A program made the position numbers and the translations under genes. Below are positions 46,433 to 54,896 of a stretch of DNA of 64,000 nucleotides, piece after piece (the stretch's first letter is position 1; the number at the start of each line of letters is the position of its first letter). The notes beneath the pieces are model-generated. The model was not told the DNA's origin and did not search any database. It saw only the letters and a list, made by a program, of their open reading frames with translations. Origin of the DNA: Rhodocyclales bacterium (GTDB lineage Bacteria; Pseudomonadota; Gammaproteobacteria; Burkholderiales; Rhodocyclaceae); contig JACRIZ010000014.1 of NCBI GenBank assembly GCA_016235765.1, positions 1 through 64,000 of the forward strand. The letters are read 5' to 3'.

Positions 46433-47812
46433 CTATCGGCCCATCATCCAGCGGATGACGCGCTCGGCGGACTTGCCGTAGGGCGGCATGATCATGCGCA
46501 GGGTGTCGGGCCAGAGCGGTTTGCTGAGCACGGGCTTCAGGTGGCTGAAGATTTCCACCGAGCTGCGGCCATGATAGGCGCCCATGCCGCTTTCGCCGAC
46601 GCCGCCGAAGGGCAGGTCGGGCGCGCCCAGGTGCACGATCGCGGTGTTGAAGCAGATGGCGCCCGACGAGGTTTCCTGCTCGATGCGTTCGCGCGCGTCG
46701 GCATCGTTGGTGAAGGCATACAGGGCCAGCGGCTTGTCGCCCTTGCGGATGTGGGCGATGGCCGCGTCGAGGCCGGCCACGCGGACGATGGGCAGGATGG
46801 GGCCGAAGATTTCGTCGCGCATCACGAAAGCGTCCGGGGCGACGTAGTCGAGCACGGTCGGCGCGACGTAGCGCTGCGTCGCGTCGGTCTGGCCGCCGGC
46901 GACCACGCGGCCCTCGTCCAGCAGCGTGGCCAGGCGCTGGAAGTGGCGCGCGTTGATGATGCGGCCGTAGTCGTGGCTGGACCACGGGTCGGCGCCGTAG
47001 AGTTCGACGATGGCGTGCGCCAGCGCCGGCGACAGCTTCTCGGCGACGGCGGAAGTCGCCAGCACGTAGTCGGGCGCCACGCAGGTCTGGCCGCAGTTCA
47101 TGAACTTGGCCCAGGCGATGCGCCGGGCCGCGGCCTCGATGTCGACGCTGTCATCGATCCAGACCGGCGACTTGCCGCCCAGTTCCAGTGTCACCGGGGT
47201 CAGGTTCTTCGCCGCCGCCGCCATCACGACGCGGCCGACACGGCCGTTGCCGGTGTAGAAGATATGGTCGAAGCGCTGTTCGAGCAGCGCCGTGGTCTCC
47301 TCGACGGCGCCTTCGATCACCGCCACGGCACGCGTGTCGAGATACTGGGGCAACACTTTTGCCAGCAGTACGGAAGTCGACAGCGCCAGTTCGCTGGGCT
47401 TGATCACCGCGGCATTGCCGGCCGCCAGCGCGCCGATCAGCGGCGCCAGCGCCAGTTGCAGCGGGTAGTTCCAGGGCGCGATCACCAGTACCACGCCGAG
47501 CGGTTCCAGCATGACGCGGGCGGACGCCGGCTGCAGGATCAGGGGCACGCCGGCGCGGCGCGGCGCCAGCCAGCGCTTCAAGTGGCGCAGCGTGTGGTCG
47601 ATCTCGCCGACCAGGAAGCCGGTCTCGGCGAGGCGCGCTTCGGCAGGTGGCTTGCCCAGGTCTTCATTCAGGGCCAGGTCGAATTCCGGGGCACACTCGA
47701 CCAGCATGCGGCGCAGGGCGCGCAACTGTTCCCTCCGCCAGGCCAGTGGGCGGGTGATGCCGGAATCGAATGCCGCGCGCAGGCCGGCGACGACGGGCGG
47801 TATTTCCACCAT
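46433..47812 (-). CDS. aldehyde dehydrogenase, coniferyl aldehyde dehydrogenase-like
   Basis: VTLELGGKSPVWIDD, FMNCGQTCVAPDYVL. Confidence 0.88.
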   Translation of the reverse strand: MVEIPPVVAGLRAAFDSGITRPLAWRREQLRALRRMLVECAPEFDLALNEDLGKPPAEARLAETGFLVGEIDHTLRHLKRWLAPRRAGVPLILQPASARVMLEPLGVVLVIAPWNYPLQLALAPLIGALAAGNAAVIKPSELALSTSVLLAKVLPQYLDTRAVAVIEGAVEETTALLEQRFDHIFYTGNGRVGRVVMAAAAKNLTPVTLELGGKSPVWIDDSVDIEAAARRIAWAKFMNCGQTCVAPDYVLATSAVAEKLSPALAHAIVELYGADPWSSHDYGRIINARHFQRLATLLDEGRVVAGGQTDATQRYVAPTVLDYVAPDAFVMRDEIFGPILPIVRVAGLDAAIAHIRKGDKPLALYAFTNDADARERIEQETSSGAICFNTAIVHLGAPDLPFGGVGESGMGAYHGRSSVEIFSHLKPVLSKPLWPDTLRMIMPPYGKSAERVIRWMMGR

Positions 47813-47850
47813 TTGGCTCAGGGTTGAAGTGGTCGGGCGGAGAACTTATC

Positions 47851-48567
47851 ATGAATCAATCCGCTACCGAGTTCCATACGGGTATTCCCCCTTTTTGCGC
47901 CACCGGAAGGCCAAATGCCATGAACGCACCCGCGCTGCCGCGCTACTCGCTCGGCGAGGAAATCGCCAACAGTGTCACCCACGGTATCGGCATCGTCCTG
48001 GCCATAGCGGGGCTGGCTGTCCTGACCGCCTTTGCCGCGCGCAACGGCGATGCTTGGCACGTCACGGCAAGCGCCATCTTCGGTGCCACGCTGATCCTGT
48101 GTTTCACCACCTCGACCCTCTATCACAGCATCCAGCTCGACCGCGTCAAGCAGGTGCTGCGGGTCTTCGACCATTCGGCGGTGTTCCTGCTGATTGCAGG
48201 CACTTACACGCCGTTCATGCTGATCGGTGTGCCCGGCCCCTGGGGCTGGACCATCCTCGGTGCCGTGTGGGCGCTGGCCATCGCCGGCATCGTCCTGAAG
48301 TTCGTCCTGCGCGGCCGCCTGCACGGCCTGATCGTCGCACTCTACCTGGCCATGGGCTGGCTGGTGGTGGTGGCGACTAGGCCGCTCCTGGAGAACGTCG
48401 GCATCGGCGGCATGGCGTTCCTGGCCGGCGGCGGCTTGGCCTACACGGTCGGCGTCGTCTTCTACAAATGGCGGCGCCTGCCCTACAGCCACGCCATCTG
48501 GCACGGCTTCGTCCTTCTTGGCGGCGGCCTGCATTACTTCGGCGTGCTGTTCTACCTCATTCCCTGA
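47851..48567 (+). CDS. PAQR/hemolysin III family membrane protein
   Basis: YSLGEEIANSVTHGIGIVL, STLYHSIQLDRVKQVLRVFDHSAVFLLIAGTYTPF. Start could instead be 47920. Confidence 0.85.
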   Translation: MNQSATEFHTGIPPFCATGRPNAMNAPALPRYSLGEEIANSVTHGIGIVLAIAGLAVLTAFAARNGDAWHVTASAIFGATLILCFTTSTLYHSIQLDRVKQVLRVFDHSAVFLLIAGTYTPFMLIGVPGPWGWTILGAVWALAIAGIVLKFVLRGRLHGLIVALYLAMGWLVVVATRPLLENVGIGGMAFLAGGGLAYTVGVVFYKWRRLPYSHAIWHGFVLLGGGLHYFGVLFYLIP

Positions 48568-49174
48568 GCACCGCCAGTTGCCGGTCGTGTCGACCGGACA
48601 GCAGCAGCAGGGCGGTACAGGCACCGAGCAGCGCCAGGAACATGTCCGATTGCGTGTCCCACGCGTAGCCTTGCGTACCCAGGAACTCGTCGGCCCCCTG
48701 GCCGAGCGCCACTGCGGCAGCCCACTCGATCAGCTCGTAGCAGGAACTGACCATCATGACCACGCAGATGCTCAGGAAGGCGAGCATCCTGCGGCCCTGC
48801 ACATGGGCGCCGCGCAGGAATATCTCGCGGGCGACGATGGCCGGTACGAAGCCCTGCATGAAGTGGCCGATCTTGTCGTAGGGATTGCGGTCAACGCCCA
48901 GCACGTCTGCTATCCAGAAGCCCAGCGGCACCCGCGCATAGGAGTAGGCGCCGCCGGCGATCAGCACCACGGCATGCACGAAGATCAGCATGTACAGCAG
49001 GGTGGTGAGCGGGAAGCGGCGGTGGGTGGCGGCCATCAGCGGCAGCGCGATCAGCACCGGCGCCACCTCCATCAGCCAGGTGATGCGGTCGAAAGGTGCA
49101 ATGCCCGAGACCACCAGCAGCGCGGTCAGTGCGGCGGCGGCGATGGCAAGGTTGCGGGAGCTTGGCGTGGTCAT
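48557..49174 (-). CDS. DUF2238-like membrane protein
   Basis: NPYDKIGHFMQGFVPAIVAREIFLR, SSCYELIEWAAA, GTQGYAWDTQSDMFLALLGA. Confidence 0.8.
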   Translation of the reverse strand: MTTPSSRNLAIAAAALTALLVVSGIAPFDRITWLMEVAPVLIALPLMAATHRRFPLTTLLYMLIFVHAVVLIAGGAYSYARVPLGFWIADVLGVDRNPYDKIGHFMQGFVPAIVAREIFLRGAHVQGRRMLAFLSICVVMMVSSCYELIEWAAAVALGQGADEFLGTQGYAWDTQSDMFLALLGACTALLLLSGRHDRQLAVLRE

Positions 49175-49325
49175 GGTCGGCGCAGCATCGTGCCCGGAAT
49201 TGCCCGGACTTTCAAGAGGCATATTCCGGCGTTGACAACGTCATGGCCAGATCCTAAAGTCGGGAAGCGCGGATCCTCAGTCCGGCTTGGCGACGGCGAC
49301 CGTGCGACATGGCGAGGTAACGACG

Positions 49326-49742
49326 ATGAGTCTCGATGCGGACCCGGCACTGCCGACGCGGACCCTGCTACTGGTGGACGACGAACCCAGCATCCTCGCC
49401 TCGTTGCGGCGCCTGCTGCGCAATGAGGGCTACTGCATCCTGACTGCCGAAAATGGCCTGGCCGGGCTGGAGCAGATGGCGACCCACGAAGTGGGCGTCG
49501 TCGTCTGCGATGGCCTGATGCAGGGGCTGACCGGCGCGGAATTCCTCCAGGAAGTGAAGGTGCGCTTCCCGCTTGCCGTGCGCATCCTGCTGACCGGTTT
49601 CACCGATCCGGATGTCGTGCATGACGCGATCAAGACCTGCCAGTTGTTCAGGTTCCTGCCCAAGCCCTGGGACGACGACGAACTGCGCCAGACCCTGCGG
49701 GCTGCGTTTCGGTTGTACGAGAGCCACCACTACGTCCGCTAG
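49326..49742 (+). CDS. single-domain response regulator
   Basis: LLLVDDEPSILASLRRLL...VVCDGLMQGLTG...FRFLPKPWDDDELRQTL. Confidence 0.85.
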   Translation: MSLDADPALPTRTLLLVDDEPSILASLRRLLRNEGYCILTAENGLAGLEQMATHEVGVVVCDGLMQGLTGAEFLQEVKVRFPLAVRILLTGFTDPDVVHDAIKTCQLFRFLPKPWDDDELRQTLRAAFRLYESHHYVR

Positions 49743-49757
49743 CGTTGCCGGCGCCGT

Positions 49758-50096
49758 TCAGCGATGGCCGCGAAAGATGTCGCGCAGGACTTCGTGCGGC
49801 GGCGGGGGCAGGGGCGGCAAGGGCAGATGCACGGCTGGTTGTTCGTAGTGGCGCGGCGGCGGCGCATAACCGTAGCCGTAACCGTAGGCGCGGGCCGGCG
49901 GGCGGTGGTCGTACCGCCAGTGGTCATGGTGGCGGTCATGGCGCCAGTGGTCGTGGCGCTGGTGCTGCCAGTGATCGCCGCGGTGGTCGCGATGTTCATC
50001 CCAGCCGCGGCCGTCGTGGTCGCCGCCGCGGGCGTATGCACTGGTGCCGAGGGTGGCGGCGGCCAGCAGGACGGCGATCGAGAGTCGAATCTTCAT
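49758..50096 (-). CDS. secreted His/Arg/Asp-rich low-complexity protein
   Basis: Signal peptide, then DEHRDHRGDHWQHQRHDHWRHDRHHDHWRYDHRPP. Confidence 0.55.
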   Translation of the reverse strand: MKIRLSIAVLLAAATLGTSAYARGGDHDGRGWDEHRDHRGDHWQHQRHDHWRHDRHHDHWRYDHRPPARAYGYGYGYAPPPRHYEQPAVHLPLPPLPPPPHEVLRDIFRGHR

Positions 50097-50187
50097 CATT
50101 TGCTCCTTGGTTGGCAGAACGCGGTCGTTCTGGAGCGAATAACGCGGCCCCGTGCGGGCCAGCCGACCGGCCAAGTGTTTCGGTTTG

Positions 50188-50904
50188 TTACCGGCCGCCG
50201 GGCCAGCCCAGACGCGCCAGCAGCGCGGCGAACTGGTCGCCGACCGGGGCGCCCAGCACCATCTCGCGGCCGTCGGTCGGGTGGCGGAAGCCCAGCTCGG
50301 TGCAGGCCAGCAGCAGGCGGTCGCAGCCGAACTCGGCCTGGAACCAGCGGTTGTGGCAGCCCTTGCCGTGGGTGGCGTCGCCGATGATGGGGTGGGCGAT
50401 GTGCTTCATGTGGCGGCGCAACTGGTGCCGTCGGCCGGTGAGCGGCCGGAGTTCCATCAAGGCGTAGCGCGCGGTCGGATAGCAATCCACCGTATGCGGT
50501 AGTTCGACGGTGGCGAGGCGGCGAAACTCGGTGATTGCCGCTTGTGCTTCGGCGTCCGGCGCCGCGTCTCCGTATTCGTCGCGTTCGCTCCGGATCGGAT
50601 GGTCGATGCGCCCGGACTCGGGCGGCCAGCCGCGCACCACGGCCCAGTAGGTCTTGCGTACGGTGTGGCGCTCGAACTGTGCGCCGAGCCGGCCGGCGGC
50701 GGCGGGGTCGAGCGCGAACAGCATGACGCCGGAGGTGCCCTTGTCGAGCCGGTGCGCCGGATAGACGTACTGTCCGAGCTGGTCGCGCAGGGCCTGGACG
50801 AGGATGCGCGTCTCGTGGCGGTCGAGGTTGCTGCGGTGGACCAGCCAGCCGGCGGGCTTGTCGATGGCGACCAATTGGTCGTCGCGGTAAAGGATGGTCA
50901 GCAT
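50188..50904 (-). CDS. truC: tRNA pseudouridine synthase C-like
   Basis: PAHRLDKGTSGVMLFAL catalytic motif, GRRHQLRRHMKHIAHPIIGD. Confidence 0.85.
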   Translation of the reverse strand: MLTILYRDDQLVAIDKPAGWLVHRSNLDRHETRILVQALRDQLGQYVYPAHRLDKGTSGVMLFALDPAAAGRLGAQFERHTVRKTYWAVVRGWPPESGRIDHPIRSERDEYGDAAPDAEAQAAITEFRRLATVELPHTVDCYPTARYALMELRPLTGRRHQLRRHMKHIAHPIIGDATHGKGCHNRWFQAEFGCDRLLLACTELGFRHPTDGREMVLGAPVGDQFAALLARLGWPGGR

Positions 50905-50958
50905 GTGCTTGTGCGGCCGGGTAGACTGCCGTGGAGCATGTTACCAACCTGGAGACGG

Positions 50959-51810
50959 ATGCGCGCCATGAACCCGGCAACGACCGATACGCCGCAACTA
51001 TCGACCCTGGCCATGGCGGTGGCCGACGGCGTCTGCGAGATCCGCCTGTATCGCGCCGAGCGGGCCAACGCCCTCAACGAGGCGATGTGGCGCGAGTTGC
51101 GCACGGCCTTCCGGTGGGCCGATGCGACCGACGCGGTGCGCGTCGTGGTACTCGGCGGCACCGGGCGCAACTTCTGCGCCGGCATCGATCTGGCGATGCT
51201 GGCCGACGTGGCGCGGACCGTCACGCACGACCATGCCGACGCGGCGCGCGGCCGCGAGGCCTTGCGGCGCCTGATCCTCGATCTGCAGGACTGCCTGACC
51301 AGCATCGAGCGCTGCCGCAAGCCGGTGCTGGCCGCCATCCATGGCGCCTGCGTCGGCGGCGCGGTGGATCTGATCGCCTGCTGCGACATGCGCTACGCGA
51401 CAGCCGATGCGCAGTTCTCGGTGCGCGAAATAGACATCGGCATGACCGCCGACGTGGGTTCCCTGCAGCGCCTGCCGCGCTTGATGCCGGACGGCTTAGT
51501 GCGCGAGCTTGCCTACACGGGACGTGATTTCAACGGCGCCGAGGCGCAGGCCATGGGCCTCGTCAATCGCGCCTTCGATTCCCAGGATGCGTTGCTGGCC
51601 GGCGTGCGCGTGATCGCGGCGGGCATCGCCGCCAAGGCACCGCTGGCGATCCGCGGCACCAAGGAAATGCTCAACTACGCGCGCGACCACTCGGTGGCCG
51701 ACGGGCTGAATTACGTCGCCACCTGGAACGCGGCGATGCTCATGTCGGCCGACCTCGACGAGGCAATCGCCGCGCTGCGCGAGAAGCGCAAGCCGGAGTT
51801 CGGCGACTGA
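50959..51810 (+). CDS. enoyl-CoA hydratase/isomerase family protein
   Basis: GTGRNFCAGIDLAML, KPVLAAIHGACVGGAVDLIACCDMRYATADAQFSVREIDIGMTAD. Confidence 0.88.
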   Translation: MRAMNPATTDTPQLSTLAMAVADGVCEIRLYRAERANALNEAMWRELRTAFRWADATDAVRVVVLGGTGRNFCAGIDLAMLADVARTVTHDHADAARGREALRRLILDLQDCLTSIERCRKPVLAAIHGACVGGAVDLIACCDMRYATADAQFSVREIDIGMTADVGSLQRLPRLMPDGLVRELAYTGRDFNGAEAQAMGLVNRAFDSQDALLAGVRVIAAGIAAKAPLAIRGTKEMLNYARDHSVADGLNYVATWNAAMLMSADLDEAIAALREKRKPEFGD

Positions 51811-51836
51811 AAGTCAGCCGCATCGGTACGCCGCTC
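51809..51836 (+). repeat. short intergenic hairpin repeat, copy C
   Basis: gaaagtcagccgcatcggtacgccgctc at the convergent gene ends. Confidence 0.45.
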
Positions 51837-51838
51837 GG

Positions 51839-52402
51839 CTACGGGGCCGGCTTCTTGTCGGCCATGGCGGCCTTGGCCTTTGCCCATTCCTCGCGCAGGC
51901 GCGCATCGACCTTGCCCAGGGCATCGGCCTTGGCGAAGGCCTGGTCGGCTTCCTTGTACTGGCGCAGTTCGAGGTAGGTCTGGCCGAGCAGCGCCCAGCC
52001 CTCGCCGTTGGTCGGATTCTTGGCCAGCTTTTCGGCGAGGCGGATGGCCATGGTATTGAGGTCGCCGCCCGCGTTCGCCTGCTGTTGCTGGCCGGGCGGC
52101 GTGCCCATGGGCGCGCCCGGCATGGCTGGCGGCATGGCCGGCATCGAGGGCGACATCGGGGGCGGAGTGCCGACTGGCGGCGCTGCCGGGTCGCTCGCCT
52201 GCCAGGCATAGACGCCGATGGCGAGGGCGATCACGCCGGCCGCGGCGCCGAGCAGCCACCAGCGGCGGCGCGACGCGGCAGCGTTGTCGGCCAGCAGTTC
52301 GGCGTGCAGGGCCGCCTGGCGGCGCTCGAATTCCTCGGGGTCGATCATGCCGGCAGCGCGCGCCAGCAATAGTTCACGCAGGGCCTTGCTGATCTTGCTC
52401 AC
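51839..52402 (-). CDS. CcmI/CycH-like TPR protein
   Basis: N-terminal cytoplasmic segment, TM helix, TPR (AEKLAKNPTNGEGWALLGQTYLELRQYKEADQAFAKADAL). Confidence 0.6.
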   Translation of the reverse strand: MSKISKALRELLLARAAGMIDPEEFERRQAALHAELLADNAAASRRRWWLLGAAAGVIALAIGVYAWQASDPAAPPVGTPPPMSPSMPAMPPAMPGAPMGTPPGQQQQANAGGDLNTMAIRLAEKLAKNPTNGEGWALLGQTYLELRQYKEADQAFAKADALGKVDARLREEWAKAKAAMADKKPAP

Positions 52403-52417
52403 TTGTCTTGCTCCATT

Positions 52418-52450
52418 GAAAAGTCAGTCGTCGCGGTACGCCGCCTAGCG
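52418..52450 (+). repeat. short intergenic hairpin repeat, copy B
   Basis: gaaaagtcagtcgtcgcggtacgccgcctagcg. Confidence 0.5.
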
Positions 52451-54892
52451 AAGTTCGAGGCGGTAGCCGACGAAAATGTACTTGCGGTCCGACCGCTCGG
52501 TGCGCTCCGGGCCGTCGATCTTGACGTCTTCCTGGCCCGTCTCGCCCTCGATGCTTGCAAAGCCCCAACGATAGCCGAGTTTCAGCGAGGGCGAGGTGCG
52601 CTTCTGCGTCTCCTGGGCATCGTTGTTCTGCTTGTAGTAGCGCAGATTGAGGTCGAGCCGCCAGGCATCGCCGAATACGAGCACATAGTTGCCGCTGAGG
52701 GCCTGGCCCCTATAGTCGAAGCCCTTGATGAAATTGGCATTGACGACCCCGACGTCGTCGGTGCGCATCAGGTTGTTGCCGATCACCTGTAGCCCGACGA
52801 CGTGGTTGGTGCCCTGGGAGGGATAGGCATCGATCCGGATCGGATCCGGATTGTCCGCGGTCGGATAGGTCCACGTCTCTTTGGTGCCGGAAATCGATGC
52901 CGCGCGGTAGTCGGCGCCGAGTTGCCAGCGCGGCGAGAGCGGGTAGGTGAGGCCGACCGAGAACAGTTTTGAGGTCGCCGTCAGCGCCCGGGCATCGGCC
53001 CGCACTTGCTCGATGCCGACGGCAGAGATGGCCTGCTTGACGGTCATGCCGTTCAGCAGGACGTAGGCCGTGGTCAGGCTATAGGCCGGCACCTTGCGGT
53101 AGTCGACGTAGGTGGTGAGGTTGAGGCCGTCATCGGTGCGATAGTTGCCCTGCAGCATGCCGATGTTGATGCCCTTGTACAGCAGGTCGTAGTCGAGCAT
53201 GCCGAAGGCGGTCGCGTGCATGTCGAAGTAGCGTGCCTCCATGCCGATCGCCTGGCGGTTGAGCAGGCCGTCGAGATGCTGCTGGACCACGTAACCGGTC
53301 AGGCCGATCTGGTCCGGCTGCGGCTGCATTTCCAGGCTGGCGCCGTAGAAATCCTTCTTGAATGGCGACGTGTATTCCACGGCGTAGCCGGCGACGCCGT
53401 TGACGCGCCAGCGCTCGGCGAAGGTATAGCCGACGTTCAGGCCATCGAAGCGCTCGAATACGCCCCCGCCGGTCGGCGTCTGGCGGCCGGCGCGGACAAA
53501 ATAGCCGAGTTGACGGTCGGACTGTTCGACGTAGGCCGAGTAGAGCCGGTTGTAACTCCGCGACTTGTCCAGGAAGTTCTGCGTGTCGGTGTTGCGGAAC
53601 ACGATGCGGGTGTCGGTGATGCCGTCGCGCCGCCGGGCATTGACATCGAGGTTGGAGATCAGCGCATCCTGGTCGGTCAGCGACAGTACGTCGGTGGTGA
53701 AGTCGAGCAGGCCGGGCGGCGGCGGCGTCGTGACCTCGATGTGCGACTTGCCGGTGTAGTAATACTGGGAGAAGCTGCCGTACACGGTCCATTCCGCCGG
53801 GCCGCGCTGCAGGGGCCGGCTGCGGCCCTGCTGCTGGGCGCGCGGCGCGGTCTTGGGCAGCGCGGCGAGGCGCTCCTGGATGCGCTTGGCGTCGGCACCG
53901 GTCGGGTAGAGCTTGAGGTACAGCTCGTATTCGGCGCGTGCCTTGAGGATCTCGCCGTTCCGCTCGCGCACTTCGCCGATCATGGCCTGGGCCGTCTCGG
54001 TCTGGGCGTTGGTCGGCAGGCCGAGGGTACGGTTGAGGCGGTTGATGGCGCGCGGCAGGTCGTTGTCGGCGAGCGCCTTGCGCGCATCGTCCATGAAGCC
54101 CGTGGCCAGCGACTCGATCTGGGCGGGCGTCAGGGTCGGTGCGGTCGGGCCGGCGTCGGCCGGTTCGACCGGCGCGGGTGCCTCGGGCGCCGCGGGTGCC
54201 TGGGGCGGTGGGGCCGCCGTAACCGGCGCCGTTGGTACGGCCGGGGCAGGGGCCGGGACCGGTGGCAGGGGCGTGACCGTCGGTGCAGGCTCCGACGCGA
54301 CCGGCGTCACTGCGGCGGCCGCTGCCGGAGCGGGAGGGACTGCCGGGGTGGCGACCGGTTCGGGCACCGGGGCGGGCGGCTGGGCCTGCGGTTTGGGCGG
54401 CGCGGGCAGGGCACGCGCCTCGACGATGACGTCGCGTGCGCCCTTCAGGACCGGCAGGACGATGACGATGCTGCGGCCATCCGGCATCGGCCGGACCGTC
54501 CAGACCGTGTCCTGCGCGAAGCGAAGCGACATGGCGTTGCCCAGGTGCGGATAGAGCACGGTGAATGCGGGGACCAGGTCGGTCTGCGGCGCAGCCAGCG
54601 TTTCCTCGGTGAATTCGGACTCGGGTGGCGGCGCGCTGATCGGCTTGATGAAGATGTTCAGCACCCGGCCCTGCCCGGGCGGCGTATGGCGCAGGTATTG
54701 GACCTGGGCGCCGAAGTCGATGCGGATCTCGGCAGAACCGTTCAGGCGGCTGATTTCGATGCGATCGAGCAGTTGCGCCAGACCGGCGGGCGCGTAAAGC
54801 GCGAGCAGGGCAGCCGTCAGCACGCTGACAACTGCCCTGCGGCCGGAGCGGATTTCGCGCCGGCCGCGTACGGTTGAAACGAGAATTTTCAT
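52445..54892 (-). CDS. predicted outer-membrane protein: AMIN-like N-terminus, Ala/Pro-rich linker, TPR, C-terminal beta-barrel
   Basis: Signal peptide; PA-rich segment; TPR-like region; about 420 aa Tyr/Gly/Asn-rich alternating C-terminus ending RKYIFVGYRLELR. Sits 4 bp from the multiheme cytochrome gene. Confidence 0.6.
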   Translation of the reverse strand: MKILVSTVRGRREIRSGRRAVVSVLTAALLALYAPAGLAQLLDRIEISRLNGSAEIRIDFGAQVQYLRHTPPGQGRVLNIFIKPISAPPPESEFTEETLAAPQTDLVPAFTVLYPHLGNAMSLRFAQDTVWTVRPMPDGRSIVIVLPVLKGARDVIVEARALPAPPKPQAQPPAPVPEPVATPAVPPAPAAAAAVTPVASEPAPTVTPLPPVPAPAPAVPTAPVTAAPPPQAPAAPEAPAPVEPADAGPTAPTLTPAQIESLATGFMDDARKALADNDLPRAINRLNRTLGLPTNAQTETAQAMIGEVRERNGEILKARAEYELYLKLYPTGADAKRIQERLAALPKTAPRAQQQGRSRPLQRGPAEWTVYGSFSQYYYTGKSHIEVTTPPPPGLLDFTTDVLSLTDQDALISNLDVNARRRDGITDTRIVFRNTDTQNFLDKSRSYNRLYSAYVEQSDRQLGYFVRAGRQTPTGGGVFERFDGLNVGYTFAERWRVNGVAGYAVEYTSPFKKDFYGASLEMQPQPDQIGLTGYVVQQHLDGLLNRQAIGMEARYFDMHATAFGMLDYDLLYKGINIGMLQGNYRTDDGLNLTTYVDYRKVPAYSLTTAYVLLNGMTVKQAISAVGIEQVRADARALTATSKLFSVGLTYPLSPRWQLGADYRAASISGTKETWTYPTADNPDPIRIDAYPSQGTNHVVGLQVIGNNLMRTDDVGVVNANFIKGFDYRGQALSGNYVLVFGDAWRLDLNLRYYKQNNDAQETQKRTSPSLKLGYRWGFASIEGETGQEDVKIDGPERTERSDRKYIFVGYRLELR

Positions 54893-54896
54893 TGAA

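Noticed and set aside
54150-54420. Repetitive gccggcggcggg-like DNA in the outer-membrane protein gene
   Set aside because: Explained by an Ala/Pro-rich linker, not an independent repeat element.
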